From contig CAYGVJ010000090.1 of NCBI GenBank assembly GCA_964353255.1, forward strand, positions 1 through 22,357: 22,357 nt of DNA, in the 5' to 3' direction. This document shows positions 13,422 through 21,214 of this stretch, piece by piece. Below the pieces are notes generated by a model. It was given only the letters and a program-made list of their open reading frames with translations. It was not told where the DNA came from and searched no databases. The position numbers and the translations under genes were made by a program. This stretch comes from VFZS01 sp964353255 (GTDB taxonomy: Bacteria; Acidobacteriota; Terriglobia; Bryobacterales; Bryobacteraceae). Within the stretch, counting starts at the first letter, position 1; each line of letters starts with the position of its first letter.

Positions 13422-16169
13422 ATGCGGGCGATTCGGGCGTTCTGGCGAAGCATCTTTGACGTCAGGGAGGGTGAATGGCTTCGCACGCTCTTCATGTGCC
13501 TTTACCTGCTTTTCGTGCTGTTCGCCTACTACATCCTGAAGCCGGTTTCTCGAGCGCTGTTCTTGAACCGATTCGACATTGACAAACTACCCTACCTCTA
13601 CATCCTGATCGCCGTGGCGGGAGGGTTCCTGGCCTACGTCTACACCAAGCTGGCGGTGGGGACTTCGCTGAAGGCCGCGGTCGGCTGGGCTACGGGTGTG
13701 TCGGTGGGCTGCCTGATGGGGATCTGGTGGCTGATCCAGTTCGACCTGAAGTGGATGTACTACGTGTTCAACGTGTGGGTCAGCCTGTTTTCCGTCGTGC
13801 TAGTCTCGCAAGGCTGGCTGGTCGCCTCCAACGTGTTCAACGCGCGCGAGGCCAAGCGGCTTTATGGGTTGCTCGCTCTGTCGGCGTCCGTGGGGGCTGC
13901 CTTTGGAGGCTCGTTTGCGGCTTTCACCGTTCAACGCATCGGCACTCGCAACCTGTTGCTGGCTAGCGCCGTGATGGTGCTGCTGGCCTACCTGGCGTTT
14001 CGTCTCGTGGCGGCGCAGCAGCGCGGTGCCCTGACCGGCGCCAGGGGCGCCGAGGCGGAGGAGGCGGAGGTACACTTCCGGGACATCGTCACCGCGATCG
14101 GCCGTCAGCGGCACCTTCAGGTCATCATCGGCATCATCACGCTGATGTTCATCGTGGATGTCCTGGTGGAGTTTCAGTTCAACTACATGGCGAAGGAGAC
14201 CTACAAGGACGCCGGGCAATTGACGGCTTTCTTGGGAAGCTTCTACGGCATCTACCTGAATGTTCTCACCTTTGGGCTGCAATTCTTCTTGACGGCTTTG
14301 GCGGTGGGGCGGCTCGGGGTCGGCGGAACGCTGCAAATCATGCCCGTGTCGATGGCGGCGGCGGCGGGGGTCATTGCGTTGGCGCCGGGGATTGGCTCCG
14401 TCGCGGGCGCGCGCCTCACGGAAGCCGCCTCCCGATACTCCTTCAATCGCACCGGCGTGGAACTGCTGTACATGCCCCTGCCCACCGATCTGCGGAACCG
14501 CACCAAGGCTTTTGTGGACATCTTCATGGACCGGATGGGCCGGGGGATTGCGGGGCTACTGCTGGTGGGGCTGGGAATGATCAGCATCCGACATCCCCGG
14601 CAGATTTCGCTGGTGGTGATCGGGTTCGCGGCCGTGTGGATGCTGCTGTCGCGCCGCGCGCAGAAGGAGTACATTCTCACGGTTCGCAACAGGCTTGACG
14701 CACGGCGGCTGGATCTGGAGAGCGTGCGGGTGGCGGTGAGCGATCCGGCGACCCTGGCGCTCCTGGAGCAGGCTGCGGCCGGGCCTAATCCGCGCCAGGC
14801 TTGTTATGCCCTGACCCTGCTGGCGGACGCGCCGGACTACGATCCGAGGCCTCTGCTTCGCCGGCTCGCGGCCAGCCCGTTGGCCGAGGTGCGGGGCAAG
14901 GTCTACGAGTTGGCACGTTCCATCAACTTCCCCGAGTTGCTTGAAACCGCCCAGGCGGAGATTCCCGCTGTCGGTCCCGAAACCGAGCTGGCGGTTCGCC
15001 CGGCGGTCGGCTACCTGCTCTGGGTTTCTCCGAATGCCTCCCAACTGGTCCGGGACTTCCTGGAGCACCCCAACGCGCTGGTGAGCGAAAGCGCTCTGGA
15101 AACCATCGGCTCGCTGGGAGAGGCCGCGCGGGAACTGGTGACGCTGGAGTGGATCACCCAGAACGGCGAAAGCGCGGACCCGCGGCGACGTCGCCTGGCC
15201 GCGCTGGCAGTTGGTGTGCACGGCGACCAGGGCACCGAGGCGCTCCACCGGCTGCTCGGAGACCAGGAGCCCGCGGTCGTGGCCGCCGCCTGCCGTTCGG
15301 CCGGCGCTCTCGGGAACCGAGCGTACCTGCATGCTCTGGTTCGGCTGCTTGACGACGCCCGCCTGCGCGGCGACGCCGTTGACGCCCTGACCGCCTACGG
15401 ACCCCGCATCGCCGGCACGCTGGGGGATTTGCTTGAGGACGATTCTCTCGCGGTGTCCATTCGCGGCCAGTTTCCCCGTGTGTTGCGGCGGATCAAGGAC
15501 CAGCGCAGCGTGGATGTGCTGCTGAGATCCCTGGGCCAGCCCGATCTCTCCATCCGGCTGGCGGTGCTGAGGGCGTTGAATGGGCTGCGAGAAGCGGCGC
15601 CTGATCTGGACTACGGAGAGACCTTCGTGACCAGGCAGATTCTGAACGAGGCACGCCACTACTTCGAGCTCAGCGCCGCCTTGGAACCCTTCCGCGCCGG
15701 GCCGCGGCCTCGGACGGCGGCGGCCCTGCTGGCGCGCACCCTCGAAGTGCGCCTCCAGGACACCGTCGAACGCCTGTTTCGTTTGCTGGGTTTGCGTTAC
15801 CCGCCTAAGGAGATTTACGCCGCGTACCTGGCGGTCAATCGCCGGCGAGGCGAGGAGCTGTCGGCAGCGCTGGAATTCCTGGACAACGTGCTGGATCGCG
15901 AGCTGAAACGGGTGCTCTTGCCGCTGCTGGATGCCCCCGCGCACCTCGCCGAAAAGGGACGTGAGCTGTTTGGTGTTGAGGTCCCGGACGCCGAAGCGGC
16001 CGTCCGCGAGCTGATTCGCTCCGGGGATCCTTGGCTGGTGGCGTGTGCCGCAGCGAGTGCGGCCGAGTTGCGGCTGCGGAACCTTGCGCCGGACATCGCC
16101 CGAGCCGCCGAGCAGGCTGGGCGGGAGGTTTCCGAGGTGGCCCGTGCCGCCGCCGCCGCGCTGGCCTGA
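13422..16169 (+). CDS. NTT/ADP-ATP translocase-like membrane protein with C-terminal HEAT repeats
   Basis: A 915-residue protein. Residues 1-420 form about 11-12 membrane segments of the nucleotide-transporter (Npt/TLC) branch of the major facilitator fold. The first helix ends in AYYILKPVSRALFL (35-48), like the YYxLRPxRDAL signature of these carriers; RTGVELLYMPLPTDLRNRTKAFVD is the other typical loop. Residues 430-910 are alpha-helical HEAT-like repeats (for example RLAALAVGVHGDQGTEALHRLLGDQEPAVVAAACRSAGALG), predicted cytoplasmic. Classical members exchange ATP and ADP in plastids and intracellular bacteria; in free-living bacteria the role is open. The ATG follows GGGGGAG by 4 nt. CNB, kinase and receiver genes follow within 30 bp each, which suggests a sensing role. 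Confidence 0.82.
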   Translation: MRAIRAFWRSIFDVREGEWLRTLFMCLYLLFVLFAYYILKPVSRALFLNRFDIDKLPYLYILIAVAGGFLAYVYTKLAVGTSLKAAVGWATGVSVGCLMGIWWLIQFDLKWMYYVFNVWVSLFSVVLVSQGWLVASNVFNAREAKRLYGLLALSASVGAAFGGSFAAFTVQRIGTRNLLLASAVMVLLAYLAFRLVAAQQRGALTGARGAEAEEAEVHFRDIVTAIGRQRHLQVIIGIITLMFIVDVLVEFQFNYMAKETYKDAGQLTAFLGSFYGIYLNVLTFGLQFFLTALAVGRLGVGGTLQIMPVSMAAAAGVIALAPGIGSVAGARLTEAASRYSFNRTGVELLYMPLPTDLRNRTKAFVDIFMDRMGRGIAGLLLVGLGMISIRHPRQISLVVIGFAAVWMLLSRRAQKEYILTVRNRLDARRLDLESVRVAVSDPATLALLEQAAAGPNPRQACYALTLLADAPDYDPRPLLRRLAASPLAEVRGKVYELARSINFPELLETAQAEIPAVGPETELAVRPAVGYLLWVSPNASQLVRDFLEHPNALVSESALETIGSLGEAARELVTLEWITQNGESADPRRRRLAALAVGVHGDQGTEALHRLLGDQEPAVVAAACRSAGALGNRAYLHALVRLLDDARLRGDAVDALTAYGPRIAGTLGDLLEDDSLAVSIRGQFPRVLRRIKDQRSVDVLLRSLGQPDLSIRLAVLRALNGLREAAPDLDYGETFVTRQILNEARHYFELSAALEPFRAGPRPRTAAALLARTLEVRLQDTVERLFRLLGLRYPPKEIYAAYLAVNRRRGEELSAALEFLDNVLDRELKRVLLPLLDAPAHLAEKGRELFGVEVPDAEAAVRELIRSGDPWLVACAAASAAELRLRNLAPDIARAAEQAGREVSEVARAAAAALA

Positions 16170-16186
16170 AGGAGAGACGAGCACCT

Positions 16187-16612
16187 ATGCCGGAACTGAA
16201 CATTGTTGAACGAGTCATTGCGCTGGAGGGTGTTGACCTGCTCAGTGGCTTGACCCCGGAGCAACTCCTGCGGATCGCCTCGATCGCCGCTGAGGTCAAC
16301 TACCCGCCCGAGCGGGTCATCCTCCAGCCGGCGGCGCCTCTGGACGCACTGTACGTGATCCTGGATGGCGCCGTGGAGGTCAGCCGCAACGGCCAGACGC
16401 TGCACGTGGCCCGGCAGAATGAAGTTCTGGGGGCCTGGGCGCTGCTGGATGACGCTCCCATGCCCGTCACCGCCAAGACCGTCGAGGACACCAAGCTGCT
16501 GCGGATCCGCCGCGAGGACTTCCTCGATCTCCTCTCGGACAATATGGCGATCATGGCCTCCATCTTCTCCACGCTGGCGAAGCGTTTTCGCAAGCTGGCT
16601 GAGCAACCATAG
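16187..16612 (+). CDS. Cyclic-nucleotide-binding-domain protein with degenerate ligand pocket
   Basis: A 141-residue single-domain protein. LSGLTPEQLLRIASIAAEVNYPPERVILQPAAPLDALYVILDGAVEVSRNGQTL is a textbook Crp/CNB beta-roll, followed by the C-helix region. The phosphate-binding cassette, normally GELALL...PRxAT, reads GAWALLDDAPMPVT (82-95): the glutamate is A83 and the arginine is M92. Binding of cAMP or cGMP in the usual way is therefore unlikely. It has no DNA-binding domain. In some relatives NTT, HEAT and CNB domains occur in one chain; here the CNB is a separate gene 17 nt after the transporter, with AAGGAG at that stop codon. It may act as a docking or relay subunit. Confidence 0.82.
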   Translation: MPELNIVERVIALEGVDLLSGLTPEQLLRIASIAAEVNYPPERVILQPAAPLDALYVILDGAVEVSRNGQTLHVARQNEVLGAWALLDDAPMPVTAKTVEDTKLLRIRREDFLDLLSDNMAIMASIFSTLAKRFRKLAEQP

Positions 16613-16630
16613 TCGCTAGGCAGGACCACC

Positions 16631-17470
16631 ATGGCAGAGGACCGCGCGCAAGCGGGCTTCCGGGATGAGGCGGTGGACCTCGACGCCGAGCTGGAAAGGG
16701 CGAACCGCAAGCTCGCAGAGGCTTACAGGATGGCCTCGCTCGGCCGCCTGATCGCCGGCATCGCCCACGAGATCAGCACCCCTGTGGGCTCCATCCTTTC
16801 CAACAACGCCGTGCTGCGGCGCTCTCTGGACAGGCTCCGGGAGGCGCTGGCGGATACCTCGGGCGCCGGGGCGGCACGGCTCAGTGAAGCCCTCGAGGTC
16901 CTGGAGACGCTGCGCAGCCTGGCGGCGGTGGACAAGATCGCCTGCGAGCGCATCTCTGCCGTGGTCGTGGGGCTGAAGACCTTCGCGCGGGTGGAGGAGA
17001 AGGAATTCTCGAAAGTGAGCCTGAATGACCTCCTGCGGAGCACGCTGGTCCTGACCCATGCCGAGTATCGCTCCCGCATCGCCCTGGAGACGGATTTCGG
17101 CGATCTGCCCGAGGTGGAGTGCTATCCGCAAGCGCTGTCTCAGGTTTTCCTCAACCTCCTGGTCAACGCCGCCCAGGCTATCGACGGCCGGGGCACGGTC
17201 AAAGTGCAGACCCGCCGGGAGGGGGAGGCGGTCCGCATCTCGATCTCGGACACCGGCAGCGGCATCAGGCCCGAGGATAGACCGAGGATGTTTCAGCCCG
17301 GCTTCACCACCAAGCCCGTGGGTGTGGGCACCGGCCTGGGGCTGTCCATTTCCCGGGAGATCGTAGTGGACCGGCACGGGGGTTCCATTGACTTTGAAAG
17401 TGAACTCGGTGTAGGGACCACCTTCCACATACGCATACCCGTCCGGCAGGGCGGCAAGGCTACGGGTTAA
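16631..17470 (+). CDS. Soluble histidine kinase
   Basis: A 279-residue cytoplasmic kinase without a sensor domain. A short coiled coil (15-35) leads to H46 in AGIAHEISTPVGSI. The ATPase domain has N179 (LNLLVNAAQAI), DTGSGI (207-212), FQPGFTTK and GTGLGLSI (233-240), all intact. Signal input must come from a partner; the neighbouring CNB protein, 18 nt upstream, and the NTT-HEAT protein are the obvious candidates. The kinase core closely resembles that of the REC-HK hybrid at 10030-11214, including the ACERI segment and the FxTF/FAQ helix, so the two arose by duplication. The likely target is the receiver encoded 26 nt downstream. Confidence 0.88.
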   Translation: MAEDRAQAGFRDEAVDLDAELERANRKLAEAYRMASLGRLIAGIAHEISTPVGSILSNNAVLRRSLDRLREALADTSGAGAARLSEALEVLETLRSLAAVDKIACERISAVVVGLKTFARVEEKEFSKVSLNDLLRSTLVLTHAEYRSRIALETDFGDLPEVECYPQALSQVFLNLLVNAAQAIDGRGTVKVQTRREGEAVRISISDTGSGIRPEDRPRMFQPGFTTKPVGVGTGLGLSISREIVVDRHGGSIDFESELGVGTTFHIRIPVRQGGKATG

Positions 17471-17496
17471 GGTCCCGCTGGTTAAGAGGAGTTTGT

Positions 17497-17979
17497 ATGG
17501 CGCAAGAAAACTCAAAGCCAACTGTACTGATCGTCGATGACGAAGAGATGGTAGTCACCAGCATCCGCGCGTTCCTCAAGCTGGATACGGACTACGAGGT
17601 GCGGGGCTTCACCGATCCCGAGGAGGCGGTCAGGTGCCTGGAGTCGTGTCTGGCGGATGTGGTGATCGCCGACTACGTCATGCCCAGGATGAACGGCATA
17701 CAGTTCCTGACCCGGGCCAAGCAGCTCCAGCCGGAAGCCACCCGCGTGCTGCTCACTGGCTATGCCGACAAGCAGAGCGCCATCCAGGCCATCAACGAGC
17801 TCAGCCTCTTTCAGTACCTCGAGAAGCCCTGGGACAACGCGGCGCTGCTGCTAGTCATCCAGGGCGGTGTCGAGCGCTCGCAGCTTTTCCGCCAGTTGCG
17901 GGAGAAGATTGCCGAGCTGGACGCCGCCCACTCGAACGTCCAGGAGATCCAACGGCGCTTGTTTCGCGCCTTCATGTGA
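17497..17979 (+). CDS. Response regulator, receiver domain with short coiled-coil tail
   Basis: A 160-residue regulator. The receiver (8-125) has D14/D15, phosphoacceptor D59 (VVIADYVMPRMNG), T87 (LLTGYAD) and K110 in EKPW. The QAINELSLFQYLEKPW segment is typical of receivers found in HD-GYP and related regulators. No output domain follows: residues 125-158 are a helix (LREKIAELDAAHSNVQEIQRRLF), and the frame stops with a normal TGA. It may act through protein contact or pass phosphate on. The ribosome site GAGGAG lies 5 nt before the ATG. It is the last gene of the NTT cassette; the next gene has its own promoter-like box. Confidence 0.9.
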   Translation: MAQENSKPTVLIVDDEEMVVTSIRAFLKLDTDYEVRGFTDPEEAVRCLESCLADVVIADYVMPRMNGIQFLTRAKQLQPEATRVLLTGYADKQSAIQAINELSLFQYLEKPWDNAALLLVIQGGVERSQLFRQLREKIAELDAAHSNVQEIQRRLFRAFM

Positions 17980-18029
17980 CCCGGGCGCTGGGCCCGCCAG
18001 CGGCGCCAACGATACCCAGGCAAGGGGTG

Positions 18030-18035
18030 TATACT
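18030..18035 (+). promoter_or_regulatory. Putative -10 promoter element (TATACT)
   Basis: TATACT in GGTGTATACT context, 32 nt before the ATG at 18068 and 51 nt after the receiver stop. It matches the boxes at 3674 and 4011. A weak CGGGC/GCCCG hairpin lies just after the receiver stop. No clear -35 is seen. It suggests that the metabolic block starts a new transcript. Confidence 0.45.
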
Positions 18036-18067
18036 CTGCTTGATCCTTGCCGGAGGTGAACCGAGCC

Positions 18068-19066
18068 ATGACGCGCAGAGAATTCGCTGTCGGGGCGGCC
18101 GCAGCCGGAGGAGCCGTGGCCGCCCCGAGCGGGCCGCGTGTCAAAGTGGGGTTGTACAGCATCACGTACCTGGGCGTCTGGTATCGCGGCGCGGCGCTGA
18201 CCCTGGAGCTGCTCATCGACCGGGCCAAGCAGTACGGTTACGAAGGCGTGGAGATCGACGGCAAGCGGCCTCACGGCAATCCGCTGGACATGCCCGGGCG
18301 CCGCTGCCGGGAAATCCGCCAGAGAGCCGACGGCCAGGGCATAGAGATCTACGCGGTCTCGGCCAACAACGACTTCAGCAGCCCCATTCCGGAGCACCGC
18401 GAGACCCAGTTGGTCTACCTGCGCGAGCTGATGCGGATGACCTCGGATCTAGGCGCCAGGCTGCTCCGCGTTTTTCTGGGCTGGCCCGGCGTGACCAAGA
18501 TCCCGCAGGGCGGCGGCCGCTACGACATTGCCCAGCGCGTCTGGCGGGTCGAGCACGAGGATTTCTCCGAAGCTGAAATCTGGGACTGGTGCCGCCAGGG
18601 GCTGATTGAATCCGCCCGGTACGCCGGCGAGTTCGGCGTGACGCTGGCGCTTCAGAATCACGCCCCGGTGATCGCCGACTATCCGGACGTGTTGCGCATG
18701 GTGCGCGAGGTGAATTCGCCCCACCTCAAGGTCTGCCTGGACGCGCCCTTGCTGCGGCAGAACGACGACGCTTCGGTGCGCAAGGCCGCGCTCGAGGTCG
18801 GTTCCCTGCAAGTGCTGTCGCACTTCGGCGGGGAGTATGAAGCCGCGGCCGACGGGACCGTCAAGGGGCAGCCCTTCTATGCCCCGTTCGTGCGAGCGAT
18901 GTATGAAATCGGGTATTCGGGTTACATCGGCTACGAGTTGTGCCACCCCTTGCCGGTGGTGGACGGGCAGACCGTGGGCCTCGAGTTCGCCGACAAAAAC
19001 GCCCGCCTGGCGGCGCAGTTCCTGCGGCGTCTCATCCGGGAGACCGAGGAGCAAAGAGGTTTTTGA
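18068..19066 (+). CDS. Tat-exported sugar phosphate isomerase/epimerase-like TIM barrel
   Basis: A 332-residue protein of the xylose isomerase-like/AP-endonuclease-2 TIM-barrel superfamily. The N-terminus MTRREFAVGAAAAGGAVAAP is a twin-arginine signal, so the folded enzyme is probably periplasmic. Barrel landmarks: YEGVEIDGKR, GARLLRVFLGWPG, FGVTLALQNHAP, HLKVCLDAPLL, LSHFGGEYE and GYIGYELCHP, in which the E, D, H and E residues are the usual metal ligands. The exact sugar substrate cannot be read from the sequence. The ATG at 18068 is chosen over TTG 18047 because GGAGGTGA lies 8 nt before it and the Tat motif follows. Its stop shares one base with the start of the regulator gene, so the two are coupled. 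Confidence 0.85.
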   Translation: MTRREFAVGAAAAGGAVAAPSGPRVKVGLYSITYLGVWYRGAALTLELLIDRAKQYGYEGVEIDGKRPHGNPLDMPGRRCREIRQRADGQGIEIYAVSANNDFSSPIPEHRETQLVYLRELMRMTSDLGARLLRVFLGWPGVTKIPQGGGRYDIAQRVWRVEHEDFSEAEIWDWCRQGLIESARYAGEFGVTLALQNHAPVIADYPDVLRMVREVNSPHLKVCLDAPLLRQNDDASVRKAALEVGSLQVLSHFGGEYEAAADGTVKGQPFYAPFVRAMYEIGYSGYIGYELCHPLPVVDGQTVGLEFADKNARLAAQFLRRLIRETEEQRGF

Positions 19067-20214
19067 TGCCCTTGAGAGCCTCCAACCACACCCGTTACCT
19101 GGTCAAGTCCCTGGTCCACGCCGCCGACGTGCTTTCCGCCTTCCGCTCCGCCGGGGAGACGCTTCGCCTGCGGGACGTGGTCACGCGCACCGGCTTCCAG
19201 AAGGGGACCTGCTTCCGGCTGCTGTATACGCTGCACCACTGCGGCTTCCTGGAGAAGGTGGGCAAGAACTGCTACCGGATGGTCTCCGAGATTCGGCGCC
19301 GGCGCCGCTCCCGCATCGGCTATGCGGCTCAGGGGCAGGACACCTCCTTCCCGCGCGAGGTGCTCAAGGGCCTGGTGGCAGCCGCCGAGCGGGAGGGGGT
19401 GGAACTCATTGTCATGGACAACCGCTACCAGCCCAAGGTGGCGCTGCGCACCGCCGACCACTTGATCCGCGAGCGGGTGGAGCTGGTGATCGAGTTTCAG
19501 ACCGACGACGCCGTCGCGCCGGCCATAGCCGCCAAGTACATGGAAGCCAACATCCCGATGATCGCCATCGACATCCCGCATCCCGGCGCCACGTACTTCG
19601 GGGCTAATAACTACGAAGCGGGGCTGATCGCGGGCGGCTGCCTGGCCCGGTGGGCGCGGAAACACTGGGAAGGCCGGATTGACGAGATTGTGCTGATCGA
19701 GCTTCTCCGCGCCGGCTCGCTGCCCCGCGCCCGGCTGCGTGGAGTGCTGGCGGGCATTCGTGAGGTGATCCGCGATGCGGAGGAAACCCCGGTAACCTCT
19801 CTGGACGGCGACGGGCAGTTCAAGATCGCGCTGGACAGAGTGCGCAAGCATCTTCGCGAGTCGCAGGCCAAGCACGTTCTGGTGGGCGCGGCCAACGATC
19901 CCAGCGCGCTGGGCGCCGTACGGGCGTTCGAGGAAGCCGGGCGTGCCTCGAACTGCGTCGTGGTGGGCCAAAACGCCGAGCCGGAAGCCCGCGCCGTGCT
20001 CCGCGAGCCGCGCACGCCGCTGATCGGCTCCGTCGGCTACTTTCCGGAGAATTACGGCGACGGCCTGATCCGGCTGGCGCTGGAGATCCTGGAAAGGAGA
20101 CCGGTGCCGCCGGCGGTGTTCATCAAGCATCAACTCATCACCCCGGAGAACGTGGATCACTTCTACCCGAACGACGCGCTCCTGGGGATCGGGACGCCGG
20201 CCAGCCGGGGGTGA
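19066..20214 (+). CDS. Transcriptional regulator: IclR-type HTH fused to a sugar-binding periplasmic-binding-protein domain
   Basis: A 382-residue regulator. Residues 10-72 form an IclR-type winged helix (YLVKSLVHAADVLSAF, LRLRDVVTRTGFQKGTCFRLLYTLHHCGFLEKVGKNCYRM). In place of the IclR effector domain, residues 95-365 match the periplasmic-binding-protein type 1 fold used by LacI regulators and ribose-type binding proteins (VELVIEFQTDDAVAPAIAAKYMEANIPMIAID, GANNYEAGLIAG, VLVGAANDPSALGAVRAFEEAG, GYFPENYG). There is no signal peptide, so it acts in the cytoplasm as a sugar-responsive DNA binder. TGATG overlap with the isomerase gene, with AGAGG upstream, suggests that it controls this operon. 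The ligand is probably a sugar related to the isomerase substrate (inference). Confidence 0.85.
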   Translation: MPLRASNHTRYLVKSLVHAADVLSAFRSAGETLRLRDVVTRTGFQKGTCFRLLYTLHHCGFLEKVGKNCYRMVSEIRRRRRSRIGYAAQGQDTSFPREVLKGLVAAAEREGVELIVMDNRYQPKVALRTADHLIRERVELVIEFQTDDAVAPAIAAKYMEANIPMIAIDIPHPGATYFGANNYEAGLIAGGCLARWARKHWEGRIDEIVLIELLRAGSLPRARLRGVLAGIREVIRDAEETPVTSLDGDGQFKIALDRVRKHLRESQAKHVLVGAANDPSALGAVRAFEEAGRASNCVVVGQNAEPEARAVLREPRTPLIGSVGYFPENYGDGLIRLALEILERRPVPPAVFIKHQLITPENVDHFYPNDALLGIGTPASRG

Positions 20215-20250
20215 GACGCCACTGCGCGCAATGAGGACGCCGGGGCCTGC

Positions 20251-20257
20251 AAAGGAG
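20251..20257 (+). promoter_or_regulatory. Ribosome binding site deciding a TTG start
   Basis: AAAGGAG lies 6 nt before TTG 20264. The in-frame ATG at 20231 lies upstream of this site and has no ribosome site of its own, so TTG is the likelier start of the thioesterase gene. Confidence 0.6.
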
Positions 20258-20263
20258 AGCGAG

Positions 20264-20710
20264 TTGCCCAAGAGCCCAACATTTCTGGAGGCCTTTCGCG
20301 CGGCGCTGGCCGCCGGACGGCAGCCGGTGCCCCTGGCGGAGCTGCTCAACTTCCGGCTGACCGAAATCGAGGAGGACCGCGCGGTGGTCGAACTGGAAGC
20401 CGACGATCGTCACGGCAACATCATCGGCACGCTGCACGGGGGCGTGGTGGCGACGATCGCCGACTCCGCCATGGGTCTGGCGCACGCCAGCATGCTGGAG
20501 GCGGGCGAACTCTCCACCACCGTGGAGTTCAAGATCAACTTCCTGCGGTCCTTCCGCTCCGGCCGCCTGCGCGCCGTCTCACGGGTGGTCAAGCGCGGGC
20601 GAACGCTGAGCATGATGGAGTGCGACGTGCTCGACGAGGCCGGCCAACTGATTGCCCGCGCTTCCGGGACCTGGATGACCCTGCCGGCGGAGCAGCCGGC
20701 TTCGGCTTGA
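20264..20710 (+). CDS. PaaI-family hotdog thioesterase
   Basis: A 148-residue single hotdog-fold protein of the PaaI/4HBT acyl-CoA thioesterase group. The active-site helix region HGNIIGTLHGGVVATIADSAMGLA carries the conserved LHGG and the following acidic D. STTVEFKINFLRSFRSGRLRAVSRVVKRGRTLSMMECDVLD covers the central strands, and ARASGTWM is the last strand. Members hydrolyse aryl- or acyl-CoA thioesters in the cytoplasm; the acyl group here is unknown. An alternative ATG start at 20231 would add 11 residues without domain content. It lies 49 nt after the regulator and 21 nt before the next gene, consistent with an operon. Confidence 0.88.
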   Translation: MPKSPTFLEAFRAALAAGRQPVPLAELLNFRLTEIEEDRAVVELEADDRHGNIIGTLHGGVVATIADSAMGLAHASMLEAGELSTTVEFKINFLRSFRSGRLRAVSRVVKRGRTLSMMECDVLDEAGQLIARASGTWMTLPAEQPASA

Positions 20711-20731
20711 TAGTATCCTGGTGGAATCCCC

Positions 20732-21214
20732 ATGCAATTGACGACCGTTCGCCTGGAAGTCCCCGAGGGCGGTAACATCATCCTCGGGCAAACGCACTTC
20801 ATCAAGACCGTCGAGGATCTCTACGAGGCCATGGTCAACACGGTTCCGCAGATGAAGTTCGGCCTGGCCTTCAACGAGGCCTCGGGGCCGTGTCTGACGC
20901 GCGTGGAGGGCAACGACGCGGAGCTGAAGGCCATGGCGGCGCGCAACGCCACGGCGGTCGGCGCCGGGCACACCTTTGTCATCGCGCTCACAGAGGGCTA
21001 TCCCATCAACGTGCTGGGGCGCATCAAGGATGTTCCCGAAGTGTGCTCGATCTACTGCGCCACGGCCAATCCGGTCGAGGTAGTGGTGGCCGAGACCGAG
21101 CAGGGCCGGGGCGTGCTGGGCGTCATCGACGGCGCCTCGCCCAAGGGCGTCGAGACCGAGCAGGACGCGCAAGCGCGCCGCGACTTCCTGCGCAAGATCG
21201 GGTACAAGCGATGA
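20732..21214 (+). CDS. Adenosine-specific kinase family protein (DUF355)
   Basis: A 160-residue protein matching the small family named adenosine-specific kinase (PF04008) along its whole length. Visible conserved segments are EGGNIILGQTHFIKTVEDLYEAMVNTVP, KFGLAFNEASGPCLTR, GNDAELKAMAARNATAVGAGHTFVI, YPINVLGRIKDVPEVCSIYCATANPVEVVVAE and GRGVLGVIDGASPKGVE. The family name comes from an archaeal structure and ligand study; the reaction in bacteria is not firmly established. A weak GGTGG site lies 10 nt before the ATG. The stop overlaps the next start by 4 bp (ATGA), so it is translationally coupled to the sulfhydrylase gene. Confidence 0.9.
   Translation: MQLTTVRLEVPEGGNIILGQTHFIKTVEDLYEAMVNTVPQMKFGLAFNEASGPCLTRVEGNDAELKAMAARNATAVGAGHTFVIALTEGYPINVLGRIKDVPEVCSIYCATANPVEVVVAETEQGRGVLGVIDGASPKGVETEQDAQARRDFLRKIGYKR

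Noticed and set aside
14556..16184. A 542-codon minus-strand open frame.
   Set aside because: It is a shadow of the HEAT-repeat region, Gln/Arg/Gly-rich with no fold.
18931..20349. A 472-codon minus-strand open frame.
   Set aside because: It is antisense to the regulator and thioesterase genes, both with clear domains.
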